From assembly GCF_013376175.1 (NCBI RefSeq), contig NZ_JABXXR010000001.1, forward strand, positions 1-64,000: 64,000 nucleotides of DNA, written 5' to 3'. The translations under genes and the position numbers were made by a program. Shown here one piece after another: positions 6,641-16,397 of this stretch. Every line of letters begins with the position of its first letter. Position 1 is the first letter of the stretch. The notes beneath the pieces are model-generated. The model ran no database searches and was not told the DNA's origin. It saw only the letters and a program-made list of their open reading frames with translations. Source of the DNA: Ameyamaea chiangmaiensis. Its GTDB lineage: Bacteria; Pseudomonadota; Alphaproteobacteria; Acetobacterales; Acetobacteraceae.

Positions 6641-9034
6641 ATGCCGCGTCAGATCACACTGCCGATTGAGGGTATGACATGCGCCGCGTGCGCCACGCGG
6701 CTGGAAAAAGTACTCGGCCGCCTTGAGGCGGTTGAGGCCAGCGTCAACTTCGCCGCCCGCCGCGCACGCATCGAGCTTGCGGACGACGGCGCGGCGGCCT
6801 CGACCGGCGCGGTGCTTCAGGCCGTGTCGCGTGCCGGCTTTGCGGTCCCGGAAACGCAGATCGATCTGGCCGTCAGCGGTATGACCTGCGCGTCTTGTGC
6901 CGCCCGGATCGAGAAAAGCCTCAACCGCATGCCCGGCGTGCGGGCGGCGGTGAACAGCGCGCGGGGGCGCGCCCACGTCGCGTGGCCGCACGGGGCGACA
7001 GATGCAGCGTCGATCGTGGCGCGTATCCGTGCGCTCGGCTTCGATGCCCAGCCGGTTGCCGCCCAAGGCCGATCGGCGCAGGACGGCAACCGCAGAGCCG
7101 ATCGCCGGTCGCGTTTTCGTCTATCGCTGGCCGTCGCCATGTCCGTGCCGTTGCTGCTGAACATGCTCGCAATGCTTTCGACAGGTCATGACCTTCTGTC
7201 CCGCCAGGTGCAGCTTGGGCTGGCGACGGTCGTGCAGACATGGTGCGCGTGGCCCTACTACCGCAACGCCTGGAACGCGGTGCGCACGGGTGGGGCGAAC
7301 ATGGACGTGCTGGTGGCGCTTGGCACCTCCATCGCGTTCGGGTTCAGCGTTGTCGTAACCCTGCTCGGCCTTGCCCAGCCGGTCTATTTTGAGGCGAGCG
7401 CCATAATCGTGACGCTGGTGACCCTCGGGCGATGGCTCGAATCCCGGGCGCGCCGCCGCGCGGGTGACGGTATCCGCCTGTTGCTCGACCGCGCGCCGCG
7501 TGTCGCGCATCGCCTGGACGCGGGGCAGGTTGTCGACGTGCCGGCCGAGCGGGTGTGCGTGGGTGACGTGTTGCTGGTGCGCCCGGGTGATGTCTTTCCG
7601 GTCGATGGGGTCATCGTGGAGGGCACGACCGATGTCGACCTGTCGATGTTGACGGGAGAGAGTGTGCCGGTAACGCGCGGACCGGACAGCGAGGTATTCG
7701 CTGCGACGGTAAACCGCACGGGTGCGGTGCGGATGCGCGCGACATCTGTCGGGTCCGACACGGCGCTGGCCCGCATCATCCGGATGGTCGAGGCCGCCGA
7801 AGGAACCAAGGCGTCGGTCCAGCGCCTCGCCGACCGCGTGTCGGCGATCTTCGTGCCCGTCATCGTCGCGCTGGCCCTCCTGACGGCCACGGCCGATGTC
7901 ATACTGGGGTTCGGGCCGGTGAGTGCCATGGTGAACGCGGTCTCGGTCCTGGTCATCGCCTGCCCCTGTGCGCTGGGCCTGGCAACGCCCGCCGCCCTGA
8001 TGGTCGGCGTGGGACGGGCGGCGCAGGTCGGTATCCTGTTCCGCGATGCCGGTGCCCTTGAACGGGCGGCGGGGCTGACGACGATCGCGTTCGATAAAAC
8101 CGGAACGCTCACGCGCGGTGCGGTGCGGGTCGTGGAGGCCGTGCCGGTGGGCGAGGGGACGGTGGCCGGCCTCCTGGACATTGCCGCGGCCATCGAACAG
8201 GGGACGGATCATCCGGTGGCCGTGGCGATCCGCGCGGCCGCCGGAGGTAGCTCCGGGGTGAGCGGGACGACCGCCCGGGATATCGTGGTCCTGCCCGGCA
8301 TTGGTGTAACGGGCCGTATCGGCGGCGCGGCTGTCCTGATCGCAGCCCCTCGGGCCGCGCGCGAGAAGGCTGCCGCCCTTGATGAAACGCTGATCAGCAC
8401 GTGGGAGACGGCGGGCCGGACGGTCGTGTGCGTGCTGCGTGAGGGCGTGGTCGTCGGATATATTGCTCTGGCCGACGAAATCAGGCCGGAGGCACGGGAG
8501 GTGATCGACACGCTGCGTCGGCAGGGCCTTCGCACGGTGATGATGACCGGCGACAACGCCCGCGCCGCCGCGCGTGTCGGGTCAGACCTTGGTCTGGACA
8601 GCGTACGGGCGGAGATGGCACCGCCGGACAAGGCCCATCTGCTGGAGGTACTGCGGCGCGACGGCGGAGCGCAGGCGCGCGTTGGCATGGTGGGTGACGG
8701 CATCAACGATGCGCCGGCGCTGGCCGCGGCCGATGTCGGATTTGCGATCGGCGCCGGGACCGATATCGCGATCGAGGCCGCCGATGTCGTGCTGATGCGC
8801 AGTGACCTGACCGGGGTAACGGACGCGTTGTCCCTGTCGCGCGCCAGCCTGCGCTGCATCCGGCAGAACCTGTTTTTCGCGTTTGCCTACAACCTGCTGG
8901 GTGTGCCGCTGGCAGCGACGGGCATGCTCAGCCCGATGGTCGCGGCGGGGGCGATGGCGCTCAGTTCGGTGTCGGTCGTCGGCAATGCGCTGCTTCTCGG
9001 ACGCTGGCGGCCACCCGTGTCGCCGGCGTCCTGA
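6641..9034 (+). CDS. copA: Copper-translocating P1B-type ATPase
   Basis: This 797-residue inner-membrane pump exports Cu(I) with ATP. Two heavy-metal-associated domains are visible at the N-terminus: MTCAAC at about residues 9-14 and MTCASC at about 81-86. Downstream are the actuator motif TGES, the metal-site CPC in the transmembrane segment at about 441-443, the phosphorylation motif DKTGT at about 485, the HP dipeptide in the nucleotide domain (GTDHPVA), and GDGINDAPAL. Length is typical of CopA. The start ATG lies just after the CsoR-type operator. The next gene, ridA, is convergent 12 bases downstream, so copA appears monocistronic. Silver is a possible second substrate. Confidence 0.93.
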   Translation: MPRQITLPIEGMTCAACATRLEKVLGRLEAVEASVNFAARRARIELADDGAAASTGAVLQAVSRAGFAVPETQIDLAVSGMTCASCAARIEKSLNRMPGVRAAVNSARGRAHVAWPHGATDAASIVARIRALGFDAQPVAAQGRSAQDGNRRADRRSRFRLSLAVAMSVPLLLNMLAMLSTGHDLLSRQVQLGLATVVQTWCAWPYYRNAWNAVRTGGANMDVLVALGTSIAFGFSVVVTLLGLAQPVYFEASAIIVTLVTLGRWLESRARRRAGDGIRLLLDRAPRVAHRLDAGQVVDVPAERVCVGDVLLVRPGDVFPVDGVIVEGTTDVDLSMLTGESVPVTRGPDSEVFAATVNRTGAVRMRATSVGSDTALARIIRMVEAAEGTKASVQRLADRVSAIFVPVIVALALLTATADVILGFGPVSAMVNAVSVLVIACPCALGLATPAALMVGVGRAAQVGILFRDAGALERAAGLTTIAFDKTGTLTRGAVRVVEAVPVGEGTVAGLLDIAAAIEQGTDHPVAVAIRAAAGGSSGVSGTTARDIVVLPGIGVTGRIGGAAVLIAAPRAAREKAAALDETLISTWETAGRTVVCVLREGVVVGYIALADEIRPEAREVIDTLRRQGLRTVMMTGDNARAAARVGSDLGLDSVRAEMAPPDKAHLLEVLRRDGGAQARVGMVGDGINDAPALAAADVGFAIGAGTDIAIEAADVVLMRSDLTGVTDALSLSRASLRCIRQNLFFAFAYNLLGVPLAATGMLSPMVAAGAMALSSVSVVGNALLLGRWRPPVSPAS

Positions 9035-9046
9035 AGCACCGGACCG

Positions 9047-9394
9047 TCAGAGGGCGGCGATGCCGGTCAATTCGACCTTCCAGTCGGGGTGCGCCAGCAG
9101 GGCCTGCACCGTCGCCCGCGCGGGCTTGTTGTCGCGATCCAGCCACGCGTCCCATGCGCGGTTCATGGCGGTGATGTCGCCGATATCGGCGAGGAAGATC
9201 TGAACCGAGATCAGCCGGGACTTGTCGGTACCAGCCTCGGCCAGAAGGGCGTCCACCTGCCGCAGGATGTCGGCCATCTGCCCTTCGGCGTCCAGCGAGG
9301 CGTCATCGGCGACCTGCCCCGCGAGATAGACCAGTCCGTTGTGCACGACAGCGCCGGTGAGGCGGTCTTCGGGGGCAAGGCGAGTGAGGGTCAT
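9047..9394 (-). CDS. ridA: RidA/YjgF-family reactive enamine/imine deaminase
   Basis: This 115-residue protein has the size and pattern of the RidA family, which hydrolyses reactive enamine and imine intermediates made by PLP enzymes. Family-typical segments are visible: VVHNGLVYLAGQV near 16-28, a central VQIFLADIGDI, and ARATVQALL near 92, which contains the carboxylate-binding Arg. The start is the ATG at 9394. A longer upstream open frame lacks protein-like content. The aldehyde dehydrogenase gene starts divergently about 160 bases to the right. The exact substrate is unknown. Confidence 0.82.
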   Translation of the reverse strand: MTLTRLAPEDRLTGAVVHNGLVYLAGQVADDASLDAEGQMADILRQVDALLAEAGTDKSRLISVQIFLADIGDITAMNRAWDAWLDRDNKPARATVQALLAHPDWKVELTGIAAL

Positions 9395-9557
9395 GACGGC
9401 TCCGTTGTGTTGTCGGGTGGCGTCCGCCGCCACCGGGCCGCCGTTCGTAGCGGAAATCGCCGATGGACGGCACCCTCTCCGGCTGCCGCGGTCTTGACGC
9501 ATCTGAACACGGCTTCCATTCCCTGAAGGCACACTCACACGGAACAAGAGCAGCATC

Positions 9558-11075
9558 ATGACACAGGCGATTGCAGCAGAGGTCAGCGGCCTTCTTCGGG
9601 GATTGGGCATCGCCGAACGCCATTTTATCGGCGGCGATCTGGCTGTCGCGTCGCCCATCACGGGCGAGACCATCGCAACCGTGCCGCAGGGCGCGGCGGC
9701 GGACGTGACGGACGTGGTCGCCCGCGCGCAGACGGCCTTTACGGCGTGGCGGCGTGTTCCGGCACCCCGCCGTGGCGAACTGGTGCGCCTGCTGGGCGAG
9801 GAACTGCGCGCGCACAAGGATGTGCTGGGCCGTCTGGTCTCGCTCGAGGTCGGGAAGGTCGTGTCCGAAGGTCTGGGCGAAGTACAGGAGATGATCGACA
9901 TCTGCGACTTCGCCGTGGGCCTGTCCCGCCAACTGTATGGCCTGACCATCCAGTCCGAGCGCCCCGACCACCGCCTGACCGAGCAATGGCACCCCGCCGG
10001 TGTCGTGGGCATTATCTCGGCTTTCAATTTTCCGGTCGCCGTGTGGGCGTGGAATGCCGCGCTGGCGCTGGTGTGCGGGGACACGATTATCTGGAAACCA
10101 TCGGAAAAGGCACCGCTGACGGCCTTGGCGACGCACGCGCTTCTGGAACGCGCGCTGGCGCGTTTTGGTGCCGCACCAGAGGGGCTGGCTCAGGTGCTGA
10201 TGGGTGGGCGTGAGGTGGGCGGGGCGCTGGTGGACGACGCGCGCGTGGCCATTGTTTCGGCAACTGGCTCGACCCGCATGGGGCGCGATGTGGCGCAGCG
10301 CGTGGCCGCGCGTTTCGGTCGGTCGATCCTTGAACTCGGCGGTAACAACGCTTCGATCGTCACGCCGTCGGCGGATCTGGACCTGACCCTGCGCGCCGTC
10401 GCGTTCGGTGCGATGGGCACGGCCGGGCAGCGTTGCACGACGCTGCGGCGCCTGATGGTGCATGAAAGCGTCTACGATGTGCTGGTTCCGAAACTTGTCC
10501 GGGTTTACCAGACGATTTCGGTCGGAAGTCCGATCGCGGGCCATGCGCTGGTGGGCCCCCTGATCGACAGGGCGTCGTTCGAGGCGATGCAGGATGCCCT
10601 TGCGGCCGCGCGCGAGGCCGGTGGCATCGTCCATGGTGGCGAGCGCGTGGACGTGAACGGGGACGCCTCGTTCTATGCGCGTCCGGCTCTGGTGGAAATG
10701 CCCGGACAGGTCGGTCCAGTCGTGGACGAGACGTTCGCCCCGATCCTCTATGTGATGAAATATGCGACGCTGGCGGACGCCATCGCGTTGCAGAACGGCG
10801 TGCCGCAGGGGCTGTCATCGTCGATCTTCGCCACCGACCTGCGCGAGGTCGAGCAGTTCCTGTCCGCTGCCGGGTCGGATTGCGGTATCGCCAACGTGAA
10901 CATGGGCCCCTCGGGCGCCGAGATCGGGGGGGCGTTCGGGGGCGAGAAAGAGACCGGCGGCGGCCGGGAGTCCGGTTCGGACGCATGGCGCGGATACATG
11001 CGGCGGCAGACGAACGCCATCAACTATGGCCGTTCGCTGCCGCTCGCGCAGGGTGTAACCTTCGACGTGGGCTAA
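9558..11075 (+). CDS. amaB: ALDH7-type aldehyde dehydrogenase (alpha-aminoadipic semialdehyde dehydrogenase, AmaB-like)
   Basis: This 505-residue NAD-dependent aldehyde dehydrogenase most resembles the ALDH7/AmaB/Pcd group, which oxidises alpha-aminoadipic semialdehyde (in equilibrium with piperideine-6-carboxylate) in lysine catabolism. Family motifs seen are SAFNFPVAVWAWN near 155, the general-base ELGGNN near 260, and the catalytic Cys in GQRCTTLRR near 293. A divergent ridA is adjacent, which fits a pathway generating reactive imines. No lysine aminotransferase gene is in the window, so the physiological substrate is inferred. A second candidate role is general aldehyde detoxification. 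Confidence 0.8.
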   Translation: MTQAIAAEVSGLLRGLGIAERHFIGGDLAVASPITGETIATVPQGAAADVTDVVARAQTAFTAWRRVPAPRRGELVRLLGEELRAHKDVLGRLVSLEVGKVVSEGLGEVQEMIDICDFAVGLSRQLYGLTIQSERPDHRLTEQWHPAGVVGIISAFNFPVAVWAWNAALALVCGDTIIWKPSEKAPLTALATHALLERALARFGAAPEGLAQVLMGGREVGGALVDDARVAIVSATGSTRMGRDVAQRVAARFGRSILELGGNNASIVTPSADLDLTLRAVAFGAMGTAGQRCTTLRRLMVHESVYDVLVPKLVRVYQTISVGSPIAGHALVGPLIDRASFEAMQDALAAAREAGGIVHGGERVDVNGDASFYARPALVEMPGQVGPVVDETFAPILYVMKYATLADAIALQNGVPQGLSSSIFATDLREVEQFLSAAGSDCGIANVNMGPSGAEIGGAFGGEKETGGGRESGSDAWRGYMRRQTNAINYGRSLPLAQGVTFDVG

Positions 11076-11102
11076 GCGCCCGCGTCGGTGCGACGTCGCC
11101 GA

Positions 11103-11822
11103 TCAGGCGCCGGTTTCGACCAGTACCAGCTCCGCGTCGTCCTGCGCGGTTATGCGCAGGGTGGTGACCCCGCCGATCGCCGCGCCGTCGCGCGGGTTGA
11201 GCGTGTCCGGTGCGGCCGTCGCGTCCGCATCGGCGATCGTTACACGCCCCTTGGCGGAGACGAGGTAGCCCTGGCGCCCGTCGAGGCGATGTTCGATCGT
11301 CTGACCCGCCTTTAGCGTGGCCCCGAGCACACGGCCGTCCGCGCGGATAGACAGCGCGCCCTCGTCTTCGGCATAGCCCGATGCGAGGGTAATGAACTGC
11401 CCGGCGCGCGCGTCGCGCGGGAAGGGACGCGATCCCCAGGTCGGTGCGCCGCCACGCTCGCGTGGCAGGATCCAGATCTGGAACAGGTCGGTAGGCGTGG
11501 ATTCGCGATTATATTCGCTGTGCACGATACCGCTGCCAGCCGACATCACCTGCACGTCCCCGGCCTCGGTCCGGCCGCGGTTGCCCAGACTGTCCTCGTG
11601 CGTCACGGCGCCTTCGCGGACATAGGTGATGATTTCCATGTCGCGATGCGGGTGGGACGGAAAGCCTGCGCCCGGTGCGATACGGTCGTCGTTCCACACG
11701 CGCAGGTCGCCCCAGTGCACGCGATCGGGATCGTGATAGGACGCGAACGAAAAGTGGTGATGGGCATCGAGCCAGCCGTGATTCGCGGCACCGAGGCTCG
11801 CAAAGGGTCTGATATCGATCAT
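11103..11822 (-). CDS. Pirin-family bicupin protein
   Basis: This 239-residue protein has the pirin signature. The N-terminal cupin carries FPSHPHRDMEIITYV with metal-ligand histidines near 56-58, followed by a second ligand segment GSGIVHSEYN. The C-terminal cupin is more diverged. Pirins bind iron, and some have quercetinase activity. AGGAG precedes the ATG at 11822. The gene is divergent from a LysR-type regulator, the classic pirin/LysR arrangement in proteobacteria in which the regulator often controls pirin. Confidence 0.85.
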   Translation of the reverse strand: MIDIRPFASLGAANHGWLDAHHHFSFASYHDPDRVHWGDLRVWNDDRIAPGAGFPSHPHRDMEIITYVREGAVTHEDSLGNRGRTEAGDVQVMSAGSGIVHSEYNRESTPTDLFQIWILPRERGGAPTWGSRPFPRDARAGQFITLASGYAEDEGALSIRADGRVLGATLKAGQTIEHRLDGRQGYLVSAKGRVTIADADATAAPDTLNPRDGAAIGGVTTLRITAQDDAELVLVETGA

Positions 11823-11939
11823 CTGTCGTCTCCTACCGGTCGGGCACTGGCCCCCGGTTCTGTTTACGAACCCAGAAATAGCGCTCGACCGGACGCATAG
11901 AAATGGCAATGATGGAAAGACAACGATGCCGGATGTTTC

Positions 11940-12875
11940 ATGAATCGACTGCCTGACCTCGAAGCCTGGGCCATATTCGCCAAGGTGGTGGAGACCCGGT
12001 CCTTCGCGCAGGCGGCCGAGGCCCTGCGCCTGTCCAAGCCCACGGTCTCCAAGGCCATCACGCGCCTGGAACAGCGCCTGGGCGTCGCGCTGCTCAATCG
12101 TACCTCGCGCAAACTGGCGCTGACCGAGGCAGGGCGCGGGGCTGTGGACCGCGCGGCGCGGCTTCTGGCCGAAGGGGAGCTGATCGAGGCCGAGATTCAG
12201 GACCGGGCACCGGTGCCGGCGGGCCGCGTGCGCGTATCGGCGCCCATGTCGTTCGGCCTGATGCATCTGGCGCCGATCCTGCCGGACTTCATGGCGGCCT
12301 ATCCCGCTGTCGAGATCGAGGTCGATTTCAATGACGCCGTCGTCGATCTCGTCGGTGGCGGCTACGATCTGGCGCTGCGGATCGGGACGTTGGCCACGTC
12401 GTCGCTGCGGGCACGGCGACTGTGTGCGGTCCGGCTTCTGGTGGTCGCTTCGCCCCAGAACCTGCATCGGTTCGGTCAGCCGGCGCATCCGCGCGATCTG
12501 GAGAACCGTCCAGGCCTTGTCTATACCGGCGTCGCGTCACCCGGGACCGTGCGTTTGACCGGCCCCGGCGACGACAGCTATCAGGTCACCCTGTCGGGCG
12601 GGTTGCGGTCCAACAATGCGGAGGCGTTCCTCCCGGCGCTGAGGGCCGGTTGCGGGATTGCCCTGATGCCCGAGTTCATGATCTGGCGCGAACTGCGCGA
12701 CGGGGTTCTGGAACATGTGCTGCCCGACTGGGGGGCGGCGCCGATCGCGCTCCATCTGGTGACGCCGCCCGGCGCGCTGCGCCCGGCCCGGGTGTCGGTC
12801 CTGATGGAGTATCTGCGTTCGCGTCTTTCGTCCGCGCCCTGGGCGATCGACCATGATCCCCGTCAGGACGTGTAA
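11940..12875 (+). CDS. LysR-type transcriptional regulator
   Basis: This 311-residue regulator has the LysR N-terminal helix-turn-helix (about 8-65, FAQAAEALRLSKPTVSKAI) and a periplasmic-binding-like effector domain (about 92-300). It is divergent from the pirin gene across a 117-base shared promoter region, so pirin is the likely target. Its last 13 bases overlap the end of the convergent hutG gene. The effector is unknown. Confidence 0.85.
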   Translation: MNRLPDLEAWAIFAKVVETRSFAQAAEALRLSKPTVSKAITRLEQRLGVALLNRTSRKLALTEAGRGAVDRAARLLAEGELIEAEIQDRAPVPAGRVRVSAPMSFGLMHLAPILPDFMAAYPAVEIEVDFNDAVVDLVGGGYDLALRIGTLATSSLRARRLCAVRLLVVASPQNLHRFGQPAHPRDLENRPGLVYTGVASPGTVRLTGPGDDSYQVTLSGGLRSNNAEAFLPALRAGCGIALMPEFMIWRELRDGVLEHVLPDWGAAPIALHLVTPPGALRPARVSVLMEYLRSRLSSAPWAIDHDPRQDV

Positions 12876-13663
12876 CACCAGCCCAGAAGGCGGTCGAGCA
12901 TGGCGTTGATGGTCGTGCACAGCGCGTCGGCCTTGGCCGGTGACACCGGCCAGGGCGCGTTCTCGGAGGCGAGATATGTCGTCTGGGCAAGTTCGAGCTG
13001 GATCGCGTGGATGCCGCGTTCCGGTTGGCCGTAGTGACGTGTGGTGTAACCGCCCTTGAAGCGGCCGTTATACACATGGCTGTAGCCTGACGCGGCCGCC
13101 ACCTGTCGCACCGCATCGGCAAGCGAGGCCGCGCACGACGCGCCGTCATGGGTGCCGATGTTCAGGTCGGGCAGGACGCCTTCGAACAGGCGCGGGATTT
13201 CCGAACGGATCGAATGGGCGTCCCACAGGATCGCGGTGCCGAACTGGGCGCGCAGGCGATCGAGTTCCTGCGTGATCGCGTCGTGATAGGGACGCCAGTA
13301 GGACGCCACCCGCGCCGCCGTCTCGTCCGGACCCGGTGCCTCGCCATCGCGATAGATCGGGTCTCCGTCGAAGGTCAGATGCGGGACGAGGCCCGTGACG
13401 GGGAGGCCGGGATACAGGACGCCGTCATCCGCGCCGCGATTGAGATCGACGACATAGCGGGAATGAGTCGCCCGCAGCACGCCGATCCCGCGCGCCGCCG
13501 CACCGTCGTACAGCGCCTCCATCCACCAGTCGGTATCCACGCAAGCCTGGCCGATCGAGCCGAAGCGATCGAGGATGTCGCGGGGCACGTGCCGCCCCGC
13601 ATGCGGAATGGTGACCAGAACCGGCGTCGTGCCGGGGTTGAGCGTGAAAAGGGCTGGATCCAT
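12863..13663 (-). CDS. hutG: N-formylglutamate deformylase
   Basis: This 266-residue enzyme belongs to the N-formylglutamate amidohydrolase family and hydrolyses N-formylglutamate to glutamate and formate, the last step of the five-step histidine pathway. Motifs seen are VTIPHAGRHVP near 17-27, DTDWWMEALYD near 43, and the metal-site segment LWDAHSIRSE near 145. Its neighbour on the same strand is hutF, which makes the substrate, and this confirms the role. hutG lies downstream of hutF with a 27-base gap, so the two are probably one transcript. Confidence 0.9.
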   Translation of the reverse strand: MDPALFTLNPGTTPVLVTIPHAGRHVPRDILDRFGSIGQACVDTDWWMEALYDGAAARGIGVLRATHSRYVVDLNRGADDGVLYPGLPVTGLVPHLTFDGDPIYRDGEAPGPDETAARVASYWRPYHDAITQELDRLRAQFGTAILWDAHSIRSEIPRLFEGVLPDLNIGTHDGASCAASLADAVRQVAAASGYSHVYNGRFKGGYTTRHYGQPERGIHAIQLELAQTTYLASENAPWPVSPAKADALCTTINAMLDRLLGWCYTS

Positions 13664-13690
13664 GGTGGTCTTCTGTCCCGTGTTCGCTGG

Positions 13691-15067
13691 TCAGTCGTCG
13701 AGGAGCGCGGTGACCACGTGCGCGAAGGCGCGCAGGGCGTCCGCACGCATCGGATGCTCGCCGTCGCGCACGCGCCAGGTGCCGTGGCACATCACATCGC
13801 GGATTGGCAGCCGACTGGTGGCAAACAGCGCGCTGTCGAACCGTGTGCTGGCCTGACGGGCGGGTATCGGCAGGTGCTCCGTGTCCAGCACGCACAGATC
13901 GGCACGCGCCCCCGTCCGCACCCCCCACAGCGGCAATCCGCAGGCCTGCGCGCCCCCCTGCGTGGCCGATTGCCATAAGTAAGTGCCAACGGAGCCGAGG
14001 GCGTCGTCCGGCAGGCTGATGCAGCGCTGCTGATGCCACAGGCGCTGGCCGTATTCCAGCAGGCGCAGTTCCTCGCCCGGCGAGATCTGGATATTGCTGT
14101 CGGATCCGATGCCGAACGTGCCACGCTCTTTCAGAAACGGCGAGAGCGGAAAGACCCCGTCACCAAGATTGGCTTCGGTGATCGGACACAGCCCCGCAAC
14201 AGCGCCGCTGTGCGCCAGACGCGTCGTCTCCTGTGCTGTCATGTGCGTGGCATGTACCAGGCACCAGTTACGCCCGACATCGACGGATTCCAGAAGACAG
14301 GCGACGGGTGTCTGTCCTGTCGCCGCTACGCACTGGTCGATTTCGGCCTGTTGTTCGGCGATGTGGATGTGAAAGGGGCGGTCCGCCGCCTGTGCCGACA
14401 GGGCACGGATCGCGGCGATATCGGCGGCGCGCAGGGAATGGGCCGCATAGCCGGTCAGAATGCGGCCCGGTGCGTAGCGCTGCCGGTCGATGCGGGTGAC
14501 GAGGTCGTCGATGAACGCCGGATCGGACGCAAAGCGACGTTGCGGCTCCGCCAGCGGCGTGGCACCAAACCCCGCGTGGGTGTACAGCGTCGGCAGCAAT
14601 GTCAGTCCAATGCCGGTGTCACGCGCGGCGATAGCCAGTTGCTGGGCCATCTCGGCCGGATCGGTATAGGCGTTTCCCTGCGGATCGCGGTGCAGATAGT
14701 GAAATTCGGCGACATGCGTGTAACCGGCGCAAAGCATCTCGGTATAGAGCGCGCGGGCGATGGCCTGAAGCTGTTCGGGGGTGACGCGCAGGGCAAGCCG
14801 ATACATCAGTTGCCGCCACGTCCAGAAACTGTCGCGCGGCTGCAGACGCGCTTCGGCGAGGCCGGCCATGGCGCGCTGAAACGCGTGCGAGTGCAGGTTG
14901 GGCATCGCCGGCACCACGAGGGGCGCACGCCAGTCCGCATTCTCGGGCGTTGCGTCCGGTGTGACGGAGGCGAAGTGACCCTGTGCATCGACCTCCAGCC
15001 GCACGTTCGCCCGCCATCCGTCCGGCAGCAGGGCGTGCTCGGCAAAACCGGTGCTAGGCAGGGTCAT
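13691..15067 (-). CDS. hutF: Formimidoylglutamate deiminase
   Basis: This 458-residue amidohydrolase converts N-formimidoyl-glutamate to N-formylglutamate and ammonia. Amidohydrolase metal ligands fit the segments MPNLHSHAFQRAM (about 53-65), HIHIAEQQAE, VHATHMT and GIGSDSNIQ. GGAGATCC precedes the ATG at 15067. The presence of HutF with HutG shows the five-step route rather than direct formimidoylglutamase (the other HutG). The gene is divergent from hutI, and a HutC-type operator lies in the shared region. Confidence 0.9.
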   Translation of the reverse strand: MTLPSTGFAEHALLPDGWRANVRLEVDAQGHFASVTPDATPENADWRAPLVVPAMPNLHSHAFQRAMAGLAEARLQPRDSFWTWRQLMYRLALRVTPEQLQAIARALYTEMLCAGYTHVAEFHYLHRDPQGNAYTDPAEMAQQLAIAARDTGIGLTLLPTLYTHAGFGATPLAEPQRRFASDPAFIDDLVTRIDRQRYAPGRILTGYAAHSLRAADIAAIRALSAQAADRPFHIHIAEQQAEIDQCVAATGQTPVACLLESVDVGRNWCLVHATHMTAQETTRLAHSGAVAGLCPITEANLGDGVFPLSPFLKERGTFGIGSDSNIQISPGEELRLLEYGQRLWHQQRCISLPDDALGSVGTYLWQSATQGGAQACGLPLWGVRTGARADLCVLDTEHLPIPARQASTRFDSALFATSRLPIRDVMCHGTWRVRDGEHPMRADALRAFAHVVTALLDD

Positions 15068-15118
15068 GCTGCGGATCTCCGTCTGGCCATCGCAGCGATC
15101 CTACAGGCTTTGACACAG

Positions 15119-15130
15119 TTGTATATACCA
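15119..15130. promoter_or_regulatory. Putative HutC operator between hutF and hutI
   Basis: TTGTATATACCA resembles the known HutC target (TTGTATGTACA-like palindromes). A near copy, TTGTATAGACAG, lies before hutU, and their occurrence before both rightward hut transcripts supports function. A TTGACA -35-like box at 15110-15115 directly precedes it. Confidence 0.6.
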
Positions 15131-15164
15131 TTCATTGTCGCGCACGTCTGACGGGAGAGCGGGA

Positions 15165-16397
15165 ATGTGGGACCGGTTGTGGATCGGGATCAACGCGGCG
15201 ACGATGGATATCGACAGGGACGCCGGTCCCTACGGTCTGATTGACGACGCGGCCATCGGCGTTCGCGACGGTCGCATCGTCTGGGTGGGCGCGCGCGCCG
15301 ATCTGTCCGGTCGTCCCGGGGCACTGGCCCGACAGGTGATCGACGGCGACGGCGCTCTTGTGACGCCGGGGTTGATCGACGCGCACACGCATATCGTGTT
15401 CGCCGGTGATCGCAGCGGCGAGTTCGAGCGGCGACTCAATGGCGAACGCTATGCCGATATCGCGCGCGAGGGCGGCGGCATTCTCGCAACCGTACGTGCG
15501 ACGCGCGCTGCCGACGAGGCCGCGTTGCTGGCGTCCGCGCTTGGTCGCGCGCGGCGAATGATCGCGGCCGGAACGACGACGATCGAGATCAAGTCCGGAT
15601 ATGGCCTGACGGAGGCTGGCGAGATCAAGATGCTCCGCGTGGCGCGCGCGATCGAAACCGCGTTGCCGGTCAGGGTGCGGACGAGTTTCCTGGCTGCCCA
15701 TGCGCTGCCGCCGGAATATGCGGGGCGGCCGGACGCGTATGTCGATCACATCTGTGAGGACATGCTGCCGGCGGTGGTGGCGGAGGGCCTTGTCGACGCC
15801 GTGGATGCCTTCTGCGAGGGGATTGCCTTTTCGCCCGATCAGGTCAGTCGAGTCTTCGAGGCCGCCCGGTCGGCCGGCCGGCCCGTGCGTCTGCATGCCG
15901 ACCAGATGTCCGATCGGAACGGGGGCGCGCTGGCCGCCGCGTTCGGCGCCTTGTCGGCGGACCATATCGAGTATCTGAACGAAGGCGGCGTCGCAGCGAT
16001 GGCCGCCGCCGGGACGGTGGCGATGCTGCTGCCCGGTGCGTTCTACTTTATCGGCGAAACGATGCAGCCGCCCGTGGCACAGTTGCGGGCGGCCGGCGTG
16101 CCGATCGGCCTAGCGACGGACTGCAATCCGGGAACATCGCCGATGACGTCGCTGACGGCGGTGATGAACATGGGCTGCACGCTGTTTCGTCTGACGCCGG
16201 CCGAGGCGTTGTCGGCAACGACCCGGGTCGCCGCCAAGGCCCTGGGGATGGTGGGGGAGGTGGGATGTCTGCGGGCGGGACTGCATGCCGATCTGGCGTT
16301 CTGGGCGGTCAGTGGACCACAGGAACTGTCCTACTGGATCGGGGGGGTGATGCCTTCCGGTCGCGTGTTTGCCGGGGTGCCCGATGATGCCGTCTGA
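15165..16397 (+). CDS. hutI: Imidazolonepropionase
   Basis: This 410-residue metal-dependent amidohydrolase opens 4-imidazolone-5-propionate to N-formimidoyl-L-glutamate, step three of histidine degradation. Metal-site motifs are visible: DAHTHIVFAGDR near 76-87, a HADQ segment near 248, and ATDCNPGT near 320. The ATG at 15165 follows GGGAGAG. An upstream in-frame start at 15135 would overlap the operator region and is not favoured. The 3' end overlaps the hutC start, so the two are co-transcribed. Confidence 0.92.
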   Translation: MWDRLWIGINAATMDIDRDAGPYGLIDDAAIGVRDGRIVWVGARADLSGRPGALARQVIDGDGALVTPGLIDAHTHIVFAGDRSGEFERRLNGERYADIAREGGGILATVRATRAADEAALLASALGRARRMIAAGTTTIEIKSGYGLTEAGEIKMLRVARAIETALPVRVRTSFLAAHALPPEYAGRPDAYVDHICEDMLPAVVAEGLVDAVDAFCEGIAFSPDQVSRVFEAARSAGRPVRLHADQMSDRNGGALAAAFGALSADHIEYLNEGGVAAMAAAGTVAMLLPGAFYFIGETMQPPVAQLRAAGVPIGLATDCNPGTSPMTSLTAVMNMGCTLFRLTPAEALSATTRVAAKALGMVGEVGCLRAGLHADLAFWAVSGPQELSYWIGGVMPSGRVFAGVPDDAV